A stretch of DNA of 56,894 bases, taken from the NCBI GenBank assembly GCA_047606825.1, contig JASGDY010000033.1:1-56894 (forward strand), given 5' to 3'. Of the stretch, positions 35,885 through 44,690 are shown piece by piece (within the stretch, counting starts at the first letter, position 1; each line of letters begins with the position of its first letter). The position numbers were made by a program, and so were the translations under genes. The stretch is from Rhizosphaericola sp047606825 (GTDB lineage Bacteria > Bacteroidota > Bacteroidia > Chitinophagales > Chitinophagaceae). The notes beneath the pieces were generated by a model. It saw only the letters and a list, made by a program, of their open reading frames with translations. It did no database searches and was not told where the DNA came from.

Positions 35885-38047
35885 TTATAAAGGTAAAATA
35901 CTTATCGCATATCCACCACCCGGAGCGCAGGCTTGTTTGATTTTTGTCTTGCTGGATACTTCCATTTTTTTGATGGTGTAGGCTTGCGGATTGGTTTTAT
36001 AGTTGGCGTTGCCGGCATCGGCGTAGATGGTTGCCGTGTATTTTTTGCCGGGCGTGAGGAAATCGAAGCTGATTTCGGACACGCGCGGTTCTTCGTCGTT
36101 GGTACGGCCGACAAACCAAGCGTCTTTTCCTTTCTGCTTCCTGGCGTAGGTAATATAGTCGCCGGGTTCGGCTTCCAGGACTTTGGTGTCGTCCCAATCG
36201 ACGGGAACGTCCTTGATGAACTGGAATGCGTCTTTGTATTGTTCGTAATGTTCGGGGAAGTCCGCCGCCATGACAAACGGGCTGTACATGGTTACGTACA
36301 ACGCCAACTGCCGTGCCAACGTGCTGTTGACATGCGAATGGTTTTCAGGGTTAATCTTGCTGATGTCCATTTCAAAAATCCCCGGTGTATAGTCCATCGG
36401 CCCGCCCATCAGCCTTGTGAAAGGCAGTATCGTCGTATGGTCGGGCGTGTTGCCGCCAAATGCCTCGTATTCGGTTCCTTTCGCGGATTCCTGCGCGAGT
36501 AGGTTGGGATACGTCCTTTGCAAGCCCGTCATGTGTACCGACTCGTGCGCATCGACCATGATATGGTATTTCGCGGCTTCCGTGACAGCGTATAGATAAT
36601 GGTTGACAATCCATTGTCCATAATGCTTTTCGCCGCGCGGTATGATGTCGCCGACATAACCGCTCTTGACGGCGTTGTAGCCGTTGGCAACCATGAATTT
36701 ATACGCCGTGTCGATATGGCGTTCGTAGTTGCGCACAGACGATGAAGTCTCGTGGTGCATGATGATTTTGACACCTTTGCTGGCGGCATATTCATGCAAA
36801 GCCTTCACGTCAAAATCGGGATAAGGCGTCACGAAGTCAAACACGTAATCTTTGGTCTTGCCAAACCAGTCTTCCCAACCTTGGTTCCAACCCTCGACCA
36901 ATACGCCGTCAAAGCCATTGGCAGCGGCGAAGTCGATGTATTTGCGGACATTGGCATTGTTGGCACCGTGGCGGCCGTTGGGCGTGAGCTTGGAATAGTC
37001 GGTCACGCCGAGCTGTACGTTGTCGATATCGGCGTAGGCCCAAGTGCTTTTTCCGGTAATCATTTCCCACCAAACGCCGACATATTTCATGGGTTTTATC
37101 CAGTCGGTGGAAGCGTATTTTGTCGGTTCGTTGAGGTTCAGGATGGTTTTCGAAGTCAGGATGTCCGCGGCTTTGTCGCTCACGATGACAGTGCGCCAAG
37201 GGCTCGTGCAGGGCGATTGCAGATGACCTTTGTTGCCTTGCGCATCGGGCGTGAGATAGGTCTGGAAAACCATTTTTTTGTCGTCCAAGTTGAGGTTCAT
37301 CGCCGCGTAATTGACCAGTGCCGCTTCATGGATGCTGATATATTGGTTGTCCTTTGTCTTCAAAAGCAACGGTGTCTGCACACCCGTATAGGAAAATGGC
37401 GTCTGCGATGCGTTGCCTTCGATACCTTTTTGGTTTTTGGCGCGGATTTCCGAAAGTTGGGTTTTGATGTAGCTGTATTCTTCCGTATCAAAATCTCCGG
37501 GAATCCAAAATGCCGTATGGTCGCCCGTCATGGCAAACTCCGTCATTTCCTCCTTGATGACAAAATATTTCAAGTTTTTCTGTTCGGGAAATTCGTAGCG
37601 GAACCCCAGACCGTCGTCAAACAGGCGGAAACGAACGACCATGCTGCGGTCTGTTGCCTGTTGGGTCAACGTGACTGCCATTTCATTGTAGTTGTTTCGA
37701 ATCTGGTTGACCTCGCCGTACAATGGTTTCCAAGTTTCGTCAAAACTGCTGTTTTTGACATCTGTAATTTTAAAACCATCGTAGAGGGAATTGTTTTTTT
37801 CGGACGATTTGTTGTTGGTGTCGCCAGCGTTTTCAAACGTCAGCTTCTTTCCTTCCGGCACCAAATCCAGCCCGAGATGGCTCGGCGCGATGATTGCCTT
37901 TCCCTTGTATTGCAGTTCATACATCGGTTTGCCCTGTTCGTCGACATGGACAGACAATACAAACTGCCGGTTTGGGGAAAATAACTGCTGCGCTTGCGCA
38001 AAAAAGGAAAAAATAAGGCTTGTGACAAGTAATGCGTATCTAAACAT
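35885..38047 (-). CDS. GH97 alpha-glucosidase (SusB type), exported
   Basis: 720 residues with a signal peptide (MFRYALLVTSLIFSFFAQAQ). An N-terminal beta-sandwich precedes the (beta/alpha)8 barrel and a C-terminal beta domain. The inverting-type glutamates known from Bacteroides GH97 are all at matching positions: Glu433 (IMHHETSSS), Glu502 (VDAHESVHMTG), Glu520 (LAQESAKG) and Glu526 (GTEYEAFGG). Having glutamate bases rather than the aspartate nucleophile of retaining members points to an alpha-glucosidase that releases glucose from maltodextrins in the periplasm. A perfect LacI-type operator is 16 bp upstream of the ATG. Confidence 0.92.
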   Translation of the reverse strand: MFRYALLVTSLIFSFFAQAQQLFSPNRQFVLSVHVDEQGKPMYELQYKGKAIIAPSHLGLDLVPEGKKLTFENAGDTNNKSSEKNNSLYDGFKITDVKNSSFDETWKPLYGEVNQIRNNYNEMAVTLTQQATDRSMVVRFRLFDDGLGFRYEFPEQKNLKYFVIKEEMTEFAMTGDHTAFWIPGDFDTEEYSYIKTQLSEIRAKNQKGIEGNASQTPFSYTGVQTPLLLKTKDNQYISIHEAALVNYAAMNLNLDDKKMVFQTYLTPDAQGNKGHLQSPCTSPWRTVIVSDKAADILTSKTILNLNEPTKYASTDWIKPMKYVGVWWEMITGKSTWAYADIDNVQLGVTDYSKLTPNGRHGANNANVRKYIDFAAANGFDGVLVEGWNQGWEDWFGKTKDYVFDFVTPYPDFDVKALHEYAASKGVKIIMHHETSSSVRNYERHIDTAYKFMVANGYNAVKSGYVGDIIPRGEKHYGQWIVNHYLYAVTEAAKYHIMVDAHESVHMTGLQRTYPNLLAQESAKGTEYEAFGGNTPDHTTILPFTRLMGGPMDYTPGIFEMDISKINPENHSHVNSTLARQLALYVTMYSPFVMAADFPEHYEQYKDAFQFIKDVPVDWDDTKVLEAEPGDYITYARKQKGKDAWFVGRTNDEEPRVSEISFDFLTPGKKYTATIYADAGNANYKTNPQAYTIKKMEVSSKTKIKQACAPGGGYAISILPL

Positions 38048-38063
38048 AGTACAAAATTTTACG

Positions 38064-38081
38064 TTCGGGAACGTTCCCGAA
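38064..38081. promoter_or_regulatory. Perfect LacI-type operator before the GH97 gene
   Basis: TTCGGGAACGTTCCCGAA is a perfect 18-bp palindrome between the -7 box and the start codon, so it should overlap the transcription start. It matches the sites before the starch susC. Confidence 0.75.
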
Positions 38082-38085
38082 TGGA

Positions 38086-38093
38086 CAAATTTA
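38086..38093 (-). promoter_or_regulatory. -7 box of the GH97 gene
   Basis: TAAATTTG on the minus strand fits TAnnTTTG and lies four bases before the operator, the same layout as at the starch susC. The -33 side is only T-rich. Confidence 0.5.
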
Positions 38094-38152
38094 GGTTTTT
38101 AGAGGAAAAAACGGATGTTTTGGGGAAAGAATTGTGAGAGGATGTTTTGGAA

Positions 38153-38560
38153 TTACATCTCAGTAAGCCATTCACTTGCGGTATAGACTGGCAGTTGAGG
38201 CAAAGCCGCATTCTTTAGCTTTTTATCCGAAGAGATAAAATAATCCAAACGATGGCGTAGGGCTGTATAGTATTGCAAGGTATCCTCGATATCGTCCATA
38301 GATGAACCGAGCGCGTGAATACTTGTCAGATGGTCGCAGTCTATTATAGTTACAATATCAAGTAACTTGAGGAAAAACTGCGTTGTTTCTGAGATTGCTA
38401 AATGCTGTTTGGTATAGTATGCCGTCACTTTCAAAATGGCAGGAGCGGTATATAACTGTGCCGTACCTGCAATGTGCCTGCTGCAACTACCGCACTGGCA
38501 CCGGCAAATCCCTTTCGTTGTAGACTGATGTCCAATATAATGTTGGCTCCAAAAAAACTT
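38153..38560 (-). pseudogene. PIN-domain (VapC-like) toxin remnant, frameshifted
   Basis: Three frames are needed. ATGGGTTCTAAAG near 38558 gives MGSKVFLE; a +1 shift at a run of seven T gives ANIILDISLQRKGFAGASAV; a second shift near 38470 gives AQLYTAPAILKVTAYYTKQ and then the long piece HALGSSMDDIEDTLQYYTAL...LDYFISSDKKL...YTASEWL ending at 38153. Together they outline a PIN nuclease with the first Asp motif, the IEDTLQYY acidic helix and the ISSDKK motif. It follows a small antitoxin gene. Multiple lesions make the toxin inactive. Confidence 0.75.
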
Positions 38561-38808
38561 TAGAACCCATATTTGGCTTTACTGTCTTCGTAATACGTTT
38601 CTTTGGAATAATGCTCGGTATCAACGTTCGGCTTCGGCAAGGTTTTTACGAAATCCAGAACGTTTTGTTTATTAGTCGGACGACGAGACACAAGCGTTCT
38701 CAAACTATCTTGAATCAGGCTCGAAAGCGACGTATTTTTTTTAAAGGCATAGCGTTTAGCTTCCTGTATTAAAACCTCGTCAATTGTAATGTTTAACCTA
38801 TTCTTCAT
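38560..38808 (-). CDS. Small antitoxin (DUF6364-like ribbon-helix-helix)
   Basis: 82 residues from the ATG at 38808 (MKNRLNITIDEVLIQEAKRY). A short N-terminal beta strand (RLNITID) and two helices (EVLIQEAKRYAFKKN, SLSSLIQDSLRTLV) form the usual RHH-like DNA-binding unit; the polar tail would wrap the toxin. Its stop overlaps or abuts the start of the broken PIN toxin. Intact antitoxin, decayed partner. Confidence 0.7.
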   Translation of the reverse strand: MKNRLNITIDEVLIQEAKRYAFKKNTSLSSLIQDSLRTLVSRRPTNKQNVLDFVKTLPKPNVDTEHYSKETYYEDSKAKYGF

Positions 38809-38889
38809 CTGTAAAAATAATTTGTTCCACAACGGATATACGCATGTATTTTGAATATGCGTATAAATGTCAGCAAACCATAAAATACA

Positions 38890-40617
38890 TCACAATATCC
38901 GATAAATCGGATATTGCCGCAACGTCTTTCCCTCAAAATAAGGCGAATACCGATACACCCAGTCCAACTGTGCTCTTCCGTCCCGCGCAAATGCCGGGTT
39001 GCCCGCTTTTTCCGCGTCAAATGCAGCTTTCAACGCAGTGTCCGATTCCAGCAATTTTGCGCCCGTATCTTCAAAAATATATGCCGAGAAATATTCCTTC
39101 TGTCCCAATATCGCGTCAAAATAATTCCAGTTGAAATAAGAGTCGATTGCTTCCGGCTCCAAGGTCTCGATGATAAACTTGACACCGTCCTGCTGTGTTG
39201 GCACAATATAGTCGCCGCGTAGGAAAGCAACGCTTTTGTTCGATTTTTCAACAGCGGTTTCGGAGTGGGGATAATGCCCTTCATACGCGTTGTTGGCAGT
39301 CTTGAAATCCTTGATTTTATAGGCCTCCACGCGGATGGTGCTGTCGTGTTGCAGTGGACGCATTTGGATATGGTTGCGTTGGAATGCCTCAATGACACGA
39401 TATTCCGACTGTGGTATGACGTAATACGACGGAATCGTTACAAGGCTGACGGGAACGGCGGTATTGAACAGTTTTATCTTCTTCGTAAAAGGTTTGTTGC
39501 GGTCGTAATAGAGCCGTTTCTGACCAGAAATCAAGCTTGGTTTGTATGCTGCCTCGTAGCCTTTGAAATCCATGGTCGTGAACTTTGTGGAATCTATTTT
39601 CCAACGGATGCCATAAGGTTGACCGACGGTATATTGCCGGAGGTTGTCGCGGCGAAGCTTTTTGATGGTTTGGTATTCCTTGTCGAGGTTGTGGATGGAG
39701 GCGAGCATATATTGGTAAGTCGCGTCCACCCTTCTGTCGTAAGGCTTGAGCATGTGGGTTTCGGGCATCGTACTCAAGGTGTTGAACAGTGTCGTGTAGC
39801 CCGTCGAGTAGCGCGGCGCGTCCTCAAACGCCGCAAAACCAATATCCGGCACGTCGCCGTGGATGTTGACATAAGGCGTACTTTCATAGCCGACAGACTT
39901 CATGTCCGCCAAGTTCTTCGCCTGGTAATCGTTGTAGAAATAATCGCCCAGAAGCTTTCCGACACGTTCCTTGAACGAAGATATATAGGTGAAAACATAT
40001 TGGTAGTCCGCACCGTTGCTGACATGGTTGTCTATGAACACGTCTGGCTCCAGCCAATGGTAAATCTCCTGGAAACTGCGGGCGTTCCTGGTGTCGTTTT
40101 TGATAAAATCACGGTTGAGGTCATAGTTGCGCACGTTTCCGCGAAAGCCGTATTGTTCCGGCCCGTTCTGGTCGGCACGGGAGTAACTGCCTCTGTTGAG
40201 CATCCCGCTGACATTGTATGCCGCAATGGCGGCGACCAGTACATTGCCCGGGGTTCTGATTTTTTTGGTGGCGAGGTCGCGCATGAACATCATCGTTGCG
40301 TCGATGCCGTCCGGTTCGCCCGGATGGATGCCGTTGTTGACCAACAAAACTGCTTTTGTCTTACGCAGCGTTTCCAGATTCTTCTCTTTAAACGGATTGA
40401 AAACGACGACATAGATAGGCATTCCGTCGTCGTCCGTCCCTTTCTGCAAATACTGTATCGAGGGAAAATGTCGTGCTAACGCTTCATAAAAAGTATTCAC
40501 TTCCCCATACGTTGCGGATTGGTTGCCGTTCCCTTTTTCATAAGGCGTCTTGAAGGACGGTTGTCCCAATGTGATACTTGAGATAAAAACAGAGAGTAGT
40601 AGCACGTTTAACTTCAT
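38890..40617 (-). CDS. M14-family zinc carboxypeptidase, exported
   Basis: 575 residues with a signal peptide ending near TLGQ. An M14 fold is indicated by the zinc ligands His98 and Glu101 (NNGIHPGEPDG) and His198 (PDVFIDNHVSNGADY), with NYDLNRDFIK between them as substrate-binding region. The later PETHMLKPYDRRV stretch stands where the catalytic Glu is expected. Such large exported M14 proteins act on peptides in the periplasm. It stands alone between a toxin remnant and the divergent cysS. The precise substrate is unknown. Confidence 0.85.
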   Translation of the reverse strand: MKLNVLLLSVFISSITLGQPSFKTPYEKGNGNQSATYGEVNTFYEALARHFPSIQYLQKGTDDDGMPIYVVVFNPFKEKNLETLRKTKAVLLVNNGIHPGEPDGIDATMMFMRDLATKKIRTPGNVLVAAIAAYNVSGMLNRGSYSRADQNGPEQYGFRGNVRNYDLNRDFIKNDTRNARSFQEIYHWLEPDVFIDNHVSNGADYQYVFTYISSFKERVGKLLGDYFYNDYQAKNLADMKSVGYESTPYVNIHGDVPDIGFAAFEDAPRYSTGYTTLFNTLSTMPETHMLKPYDRRVDATYQYMLASIHNLDKEYQTIKKLRRDNLRQYTVGQPYGIRWKIDSTKFTTMDFKGYEAAYKPSLISGQKRLYYDRNKPFTKKIKLFNTAVPVSLVTIPSYYVIPQSEYRVIEAFQRNHIQMRPLQHDSTIRVEAYKIKDFKTANNAYEGHYPHSETAVEKSNKSVAFLRGDYIVPTQQDGVKFIIETLEPEAIDSYFNWNYFDAILGQKEYFSAYIFEDTGAKLLESDTALKAAFDAEKAGNPAFARDGRAQLDWVYRYSPYFEGKTLRQYPIYRIL

Positions 40618-40756
40618 ATCGGTTATTTTCTACTAAAGTACGGACTTTTAAAAAAGCAAAAACAAAAAGCCAGAAATACCGGAAAGGCCAGAAGTTGGAA
40701 ATACCACGCTTTCATCTTCAATTCATCAAATTTTCAAATCATCAAATTAGTATTGG

Positions 40757-40764
40757 TATATTCG
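40757..40764 (+). promoter_or_regulatory. Candidate -7 box of cysS
   Basis: TATATTCG followed by CAGCC resembles TATCTTCGCAGCC before trmB; both are one base from TAnnTTTG. Confidence 0.4.
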
Positions 40765-40790
40765 CAGCCAGTTTTTGACACTGATTTTTT

Positions 40791-42293
40791 ATGTTGAAAG
40801 TTTATAATTCGCTCAGTAGGGAAAAAGAAGTATTTGAATCCATCACGCCAGGATACGTCGGGCTGTACGTGTGCGGACCGACCGTCAGCGGAGAGTCGCA
40901 CCTCGGACATGCACGGCCTTACATCACTTTTGACGTGGTCAACCGTTACTTGCAGCACCTCGGTTACAAAGTGCGCTACGTGCGCAACATCACGGACGCT
41001 GGACATTTTGAAGAAGAAGGGAAAGCGGCGGAAGACAAAATCAGTTCCAAAGCCAAGCTGGAAAAACTCGAACCGATGGAACTGGTGCAGAAATACACCA
41101 ATCTTTTCCATTGGGGCATGAAAGCTTTTAACACGCTCGACCCCAATATCGAACCGACCGCGACAGGACACATAATCGAGCAAATCGAAATGGTCAAAAA
41201 GATACTGGCAGACGGATACGCATACGAGGTCAATGGTTCCGTCTATTTTGACGTGGAAAAATACAATACGGACTTTTCCAAAAAAGACCTGCCTTACGGC
41301 ATATTGAGTGGCCGTGTACTGGACGAACAGGAAGCGTCTTCGCGTGAACTGTCCAACCAGGACGAAAAAAGAAACAAGTCCGATTTTGCCTTGTGGAAAA
41401 AAGCGCCGCCCGAGCACCTGATGCGCTGGGCAAGTCCCTGGGGCGAGGGTTTCCCGGGTTGGCATATCGAGTGCTCCGCAATGAGCACCAAATACTTGGG
41501 CGAACAATTTGACATCCACGGCGGCGGCATGGACTTGCAGTTTCCGCACCACGAATGCGAAATCGCACAGAGCGTTGTCTGCAACCACAAAATGCCCGCA
41601 CGCTATTGGATACACAACAATATGATTACCATCAACGGCCGCAAGATGGGCAAAAGCTACAACAACGTCATCAAACTGACGGAACTCTTTTCCGGCAACC
41701 ATCCGTTGCTGGAACAACCTTACCACCCTATGGTCATCCGGTTTTTTATATTGCAGACGCATTACCGTTCTACGCTGGACTTCAGCAATGAAGCATTGCA
41801 GGCATCGGAAAAAGGTCTGAAACGGTTGTGGGAAGGCTACGAAACCCTGCAAAATCTTCCAGATGCCAATACGGTAGAACCACAGGACACGGAACTGGAC
41901 GCCAAAGTGCAACAACTGGTTTCAGAGTTGGACACGTTCATGGACGACGACTTCAACACGGCAAAGGTGTTGGCAAATATGTTTGAGCTCGTGCCAATCA
42001 TCAACGGCATCCGTGGCGGACAGGTTGCCGCCGACGCGCTTTCTTCTGATACGTTTTCTTTGCTCAAAACGCAGATGGAAACATACATTGAGCACATTCT
42101 CGGCTTGCAGTCCTTGGACGACAACCGCAACGAAAAACTCAACGCGGTCATCGACCTATTGATGCGCATGCGCAAAGAAGCCAAGCAAAACAAGGATTAT
42201 GTCACCAGCGACCGTATCCGCAATGAACTGTCGGCACTGGGCATATTGCTGAAAGACGAGAAGAACGGGGAGATGAGCTATACATTTGCTTAA
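40791..42293 (+). CDS. cysS: Cysteine--tRNA ligase
   Basis: 500 residues. The class I synthetase signatures are SHLGHAR (HIGH box) in GPTVSGESHLGHARPYITFD and KMGKS (KMSKS box) in GRKMGKSYNN. Zinc ligands are visible in YVCGPT, WHIECSAM and PHHECEIAQ. It charges tRNA-Cys in the cytoplasm. Standalone, divergent from the M14 peptidase gene. Confidence 0.97.
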   Translation: MLKVYNSLSREKEVFESITPGYVGLYVCGPTVSGESHLGHARPYITFDVVNRYLQHLGYKVRYVRNITDAGHFEEEGKAAEDKISSKAKLEKLEPMELVQKYTNLFHWGMKAFNTLDPNIEPTATGHIIEQIEMVKKILADGYAYEVNGSVYFDVEKYNTDFSKKDLPYGILSGRVLDEQEASSRELSNQDEKRNKSDFALWKKAPPEHLMRWASPWGEGFPGWHIECSAMSTKYLGEQFDIHGGGMDLQFPHHECEIAQSVVCNHKMPARYWIHNNMITINGRKMGKSYNNVIKLTELFSGNHPLLEQPYHPMVIRFFILQTHYRSTLDFSNEALQASEKGLKRLWEGYETLQNLPDANTVEPQDTELDAKVQQLVSELDTFMDDDFNTAKVLANMFELVPIINGIRGGQVAADALSSDTFSLLKTQMETYIEHILGLQSLDDNRNEKLNAVIDLLMRMRKEAKQNKDYVTSDRIRNELSALGILLKDEKNGEMSYTFA

Positions 42294-42335
42294 CGCTGAA
42301 TGCCTAAAGCCTGACGCTCGATACGCTCCGCTGGA

Positions 42336-42433
42336 TAAAATGTGCAATGAAGCATTGGAACATCTCACCGTCATTCCCGGGTAGGCGGAAATGACGGTGA
42401 GATATGGATTATTTATTTAGGTATATGTTCATT
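42336..42433. repeat. Dispersed palindromic repeat, copy 3
   Basis: TCTCACCGTCATT (42363-42375) pairs perfectly with AATGACGGTGAGA (42390-42402) around CCCGGGTAGGCGGA. Outside, GCAATGAA (about 42343) and TTCATTGC (about 42428) also pair. It lies between cysS and gcvT and is the best-conserved copy. Confidence 0.7.
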
Positions 42434-42518
42434 GCTTAATACCTTGCGCCAGCGAAGGGCATTCATTTCTTTGTATCGCTTTTTGTTTTTTACGTTTAAA
42501 TTTTGACATTTTACTTAT

Positions 42519-43610
42519 ATGAAACAAACCGCATTTACGCAAAAACATATCGCGCTCGGTGCCAAGATGGCCGAATTCGCAGGATACAACATGCCGATTA
42601 GCTATTCCGGCATCAATGATGAACACGCTACGGTACGCAACAACGCCGGAGTTTTTGATGTCAGCCACATGGGCGAATTTATCCTAACAGGCGGGAAAGC
42701 ACTGGACTTGATACAACGCATCACGACCAATGACGCATCCAAACTGAATACGGGCAATGCACAATACAGTTGTCTGACCAATGAAGAAGCGGGTATCGTG
42801 GACGACTTAATCGTGTATTGCCTGGAACCGAACCACAAGTACATGCTCGTCGTCAACGCCGCCAATATCGAAAAGGACTGGAACTGGGTTTCGGCACACA
42901 ACAGCAACGATGTGGACATGGAAAACATCAGCGACAAGACCTGTCTGCTCGCGATACAAGGCCCCAATGCCTGTAAGATAATGCAGCCATTGACCGATAT
43001 CGACCTCCAAAACCTGAAATATTACACGTTCCAAGCCGGGACTTTTGCGGGCGTGGACGACGTAATCGTCAGTGCTACGGGCTATACAGGTTCTGGTGGT
43101 ATTGAAATCTATTTCGAAGACAAAAACGGCAACGCGGAAAAAATCTGGGACAAAATATTTGAAATCGGGGCGCCGCAGGGACTAAAGCCTATCGGCCTCG
43201 GTGCACGCGACACCTTGCGTCTGGAAATGGGTTATTGTCTATACGGCAACGATATTGACGATACCACGTCTCCCTTGGAATCCGGTCTGGGCTGGATTAC
43301 CAAGTTCAAAAAAGATACCGCTTTCACAGCCAAGGACAAATTGGAAGCGCAAAAAAACAACGGCATCCCACGCAAGCTCATCGGTTTTGAACTTGTCGAA
43401 AAAGGGATTCCCAGACATGGCTACGTTATCGCCGATACCAATGGCAACAGCATCGGACATGTTACGAGTGGTACTATGGCACCGTCCTTGAGCAAGGCCG
43501 TCGGTTTAGGCTATGTCACTACGGAAAACGCGACTATCGGCACCGAGGTTACCATCGTCATCCGCGACAAGCATGTAAAGGCGAGAGTGTCGAAGTTTCC
43601 TTTTGAGTAA
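42519..43610 (+). CDS. gcvT: Aminomethyltransferase (glycine cleavage T protein)
   Basis: 363 residues, full length. GcvT blocks are visible: YNMPISYSGINDEHATVRNNAGVFDVSHMGEF, LTNEEAGIVDDLIVYCL, LAIQGPNA, VSATGYTGSGGIEIYF, GLGARDTLRLEMGYCLYGND with the folate-site acidic residue, and the C-terminal GFELVEKGIPRHGY and GHVTSGTMAPSL. It transfers the methylene of glycine to tetrahydrofolate. Other gcv genes are not in the window. Confidence 0.96.
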   Translation: MKQTAFTQKHIALGAKMAEFAGYNMPISYSGINDEHATVRNNAGVFDVSHMGEFILTGGKALDLIQRITTNDASKLNTGNAQYSCLTNEEAGIVDDLIVYCLEPNHKYMLVVNAANIEKDWNWVSAHNSNDVDMENISDKTCLLAIQGPNACKIMQPLTDIDLQNLKYYTFQAGTFAGVDDVIVSATGYTGSGGIEIYFEDKNGNAEKIWDKIFEIGAPQGLKPIGLGARDTLRLEMGYCLYGNDIDDTTSPLESGLGWITKFKKDTAFTAKDKLEAQKNNGIPRKLIGFELVEKGIPRHGYVIADTNGNSIGHVTSGTMAPSLSKAVGLGYVTTENATIGTEVTIVIRDKHVKARVSKFPFE

Positions 43611-43763
43611 AAATTAGTCACAGATTTGAAGCTGTTTGAGTTATTTATTTCCTCTGCACTTCTGCGTATGAAAATAAACGCGCAAGCTATCCACTATGCC
43701 CTTTTTTCCGTGGTTTCGTGTCCGCACTATCCACGGTTTGTCTCTTAAGCTCTCCTTGCCGTT

Positions 43764-44000
43764 TTAAGAGACTTCCTCAAAATCAATATATTCGCCTTCT
43801 CTTTCCTTGACCTTTTGGGGGGATGGTGTATGGCTGTGCGGTTGCTGGTGGAGATGGCTTTCGTATTGCTGCCTTGCCTCGTTCATCCGGTTGACACGCT
43901 GCTGCATGACAGAGGTTGCCCGGAACAGGGGAAGCACCAGTTTAAAAACAAACTGGTAAAGGATGTAAAAAAAGACAAATAAAGATATATACTTAAACAT
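43764..44000 (-). CDS. DUF4834 family membrane protein
   Basis: 78 residues: one N-terminal membrane helix (YISLFVFFYILYQFVFKLVL), then a charged tail with the conserved end EGEYIDFEEV. This matches the small DUF4834 proteins often encoded near conserved genes in Bacteroidota. Divergent from rimP. Function unknown. Confidence 0.75.
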   Translation of the reverse strand: MFKYISLFVFFYILYQFVFKLVLPLFRATSVMQQRVNRMNEARQQYESHLHQQPHSHTPSPQKVKEREGEYIDFEEVS

Positions 44001-44076
44001 ATGATTCCGATTTTTTAGAAAACGATTACCTAGTTAACAAAGCACCGTTTATTTTGTTGTGGCACGAAGATATTTA

Positions 44077-44108
44077 TTTGTATAAATTCCGCAATTAGTT
44101 TAACTTTG
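44077..44108 (+). promoter_or_regulatory. Promoter of rimP-nusA-infB
   Basis: TTTG (44077-44080), 20 bp, TAACTTTG (44101-44108): an exact Bacteroidota promoter. Transcription should start near 44115, leaving a 60-base leader. Confidence 0.75.
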
Positions 44109-44122
44109 CGTTCAGAGAATCA

Positions 44123-44160
44123 AGAAGGGGACGAAAAACACGTTCCCTTCTCTGTTTTTC
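44123..44160 (+). promoter_or_regulatory. Leader hairpin with T run before rimP (possible attenuator)
   Basis: AGAAGGGGACG (44123-44133), loop AAAAACA, CGTTCCCTTCT (44141-44151): an 11-bp stem with one G-U pair in RNA, followed by CTGTTTTTC. The shape is that of an intrinsic terminator inside the leader, some 8 bases after the predicted start and 25 bp before the rimP ATG. It could be the site where NusA or another factor controls its own operon. Confidence 0.55.
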
Positions 44161-44175
44161 CTCATCAATCGCAGT

Positions 44176-44646
44176 ATGGCAGAAGATATTATTGTAGAAA
44201 AATTGGTCGACATCACGAGGGAGGCTATCAAAGACGATCCGGAATATTTCGTGGTCGATGTCAAAGTTAAGCCAACCAACAATATCAAGATTTATTTAGA
44301 CGGCGACAACGGGATTACTATCGACAAATGTATCCAGGTCAACCGCAAAATCGTGACCGTCATCGAAGAGTCGGGCCTCCTACCGTCGGACAATTTTTCC
44401 CTTGAAGTTTCCTCGCCGGGTATAGACTCGCCCTTGCTCCTGCATCGGCAGTATGTCAAAAACAAAGGACGGTTATTGGAAGCCACGCTGAGTGACGATA
44501 CGGTCGAGACCGGCAAGATCGTGGATGTCGCGGAGGCCAGCCTGACTTTGGAAGTCACGACGGGCAAAGGAAAAAAAGCAGTGACACAACAGAAAGAAAT
44601 ATCATTTGAACAAATAAAAAAAGCAGTCGTACAGATTCAGTTCTGA
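44176..44646 (+). CDS. rimP: Ribosome maturation factor RimP
   Basis: 156 residues. RimP N-terminal domain: YFVVDVKVKPTNNIKIYLDGDNGITIDKCIQVNRKIVTVIEE, then NFSLEVSSPGIDSPLLLHRQYVKNKGR, the family signature, and a C-terminal SH3-like barrel. It is needed for 30S subunit assembly. First gene of the conserved rimP-nusA-infB operon, 44 bp before nusA. Confidence 0.95.
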   Translation: MAEDIIVEKLVDITREAIKDDPEYFVVDVKVKPTNNIKIYLDGDNGITIDKCIQVNRKIVTVIEESGLLPSDNFSLEVSSPGIDSPLLLHRQYVKNKGRLLEATLSDDTVETGKIVDVAEASLTLEVTTGKGKKAVTQQKEISFEQIKKAVVQIQF

Positions 44647-44690
44647 CACCTGCCCTTCCGCTTTATAGGATTGTATAAATTGTAATATAT

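Noticed and set aside
36752..37984. Long plus-strand frame opposite the GH97 gene
   Set aside because: Antisense shadow of a strongly supported gene, with no domain pattern.
39265..40479. Long plus-strand frame opposite the M14 peptidase gene
   Set aside because: Antisense shadow caused by codon composition.
41641..41670. KMGKS instead of KMSKS in CysS
   Set aside because: The box is otherwise normal and the variant is, as far as I know, tolerated in this phylum; all other CysS motifs are intact.
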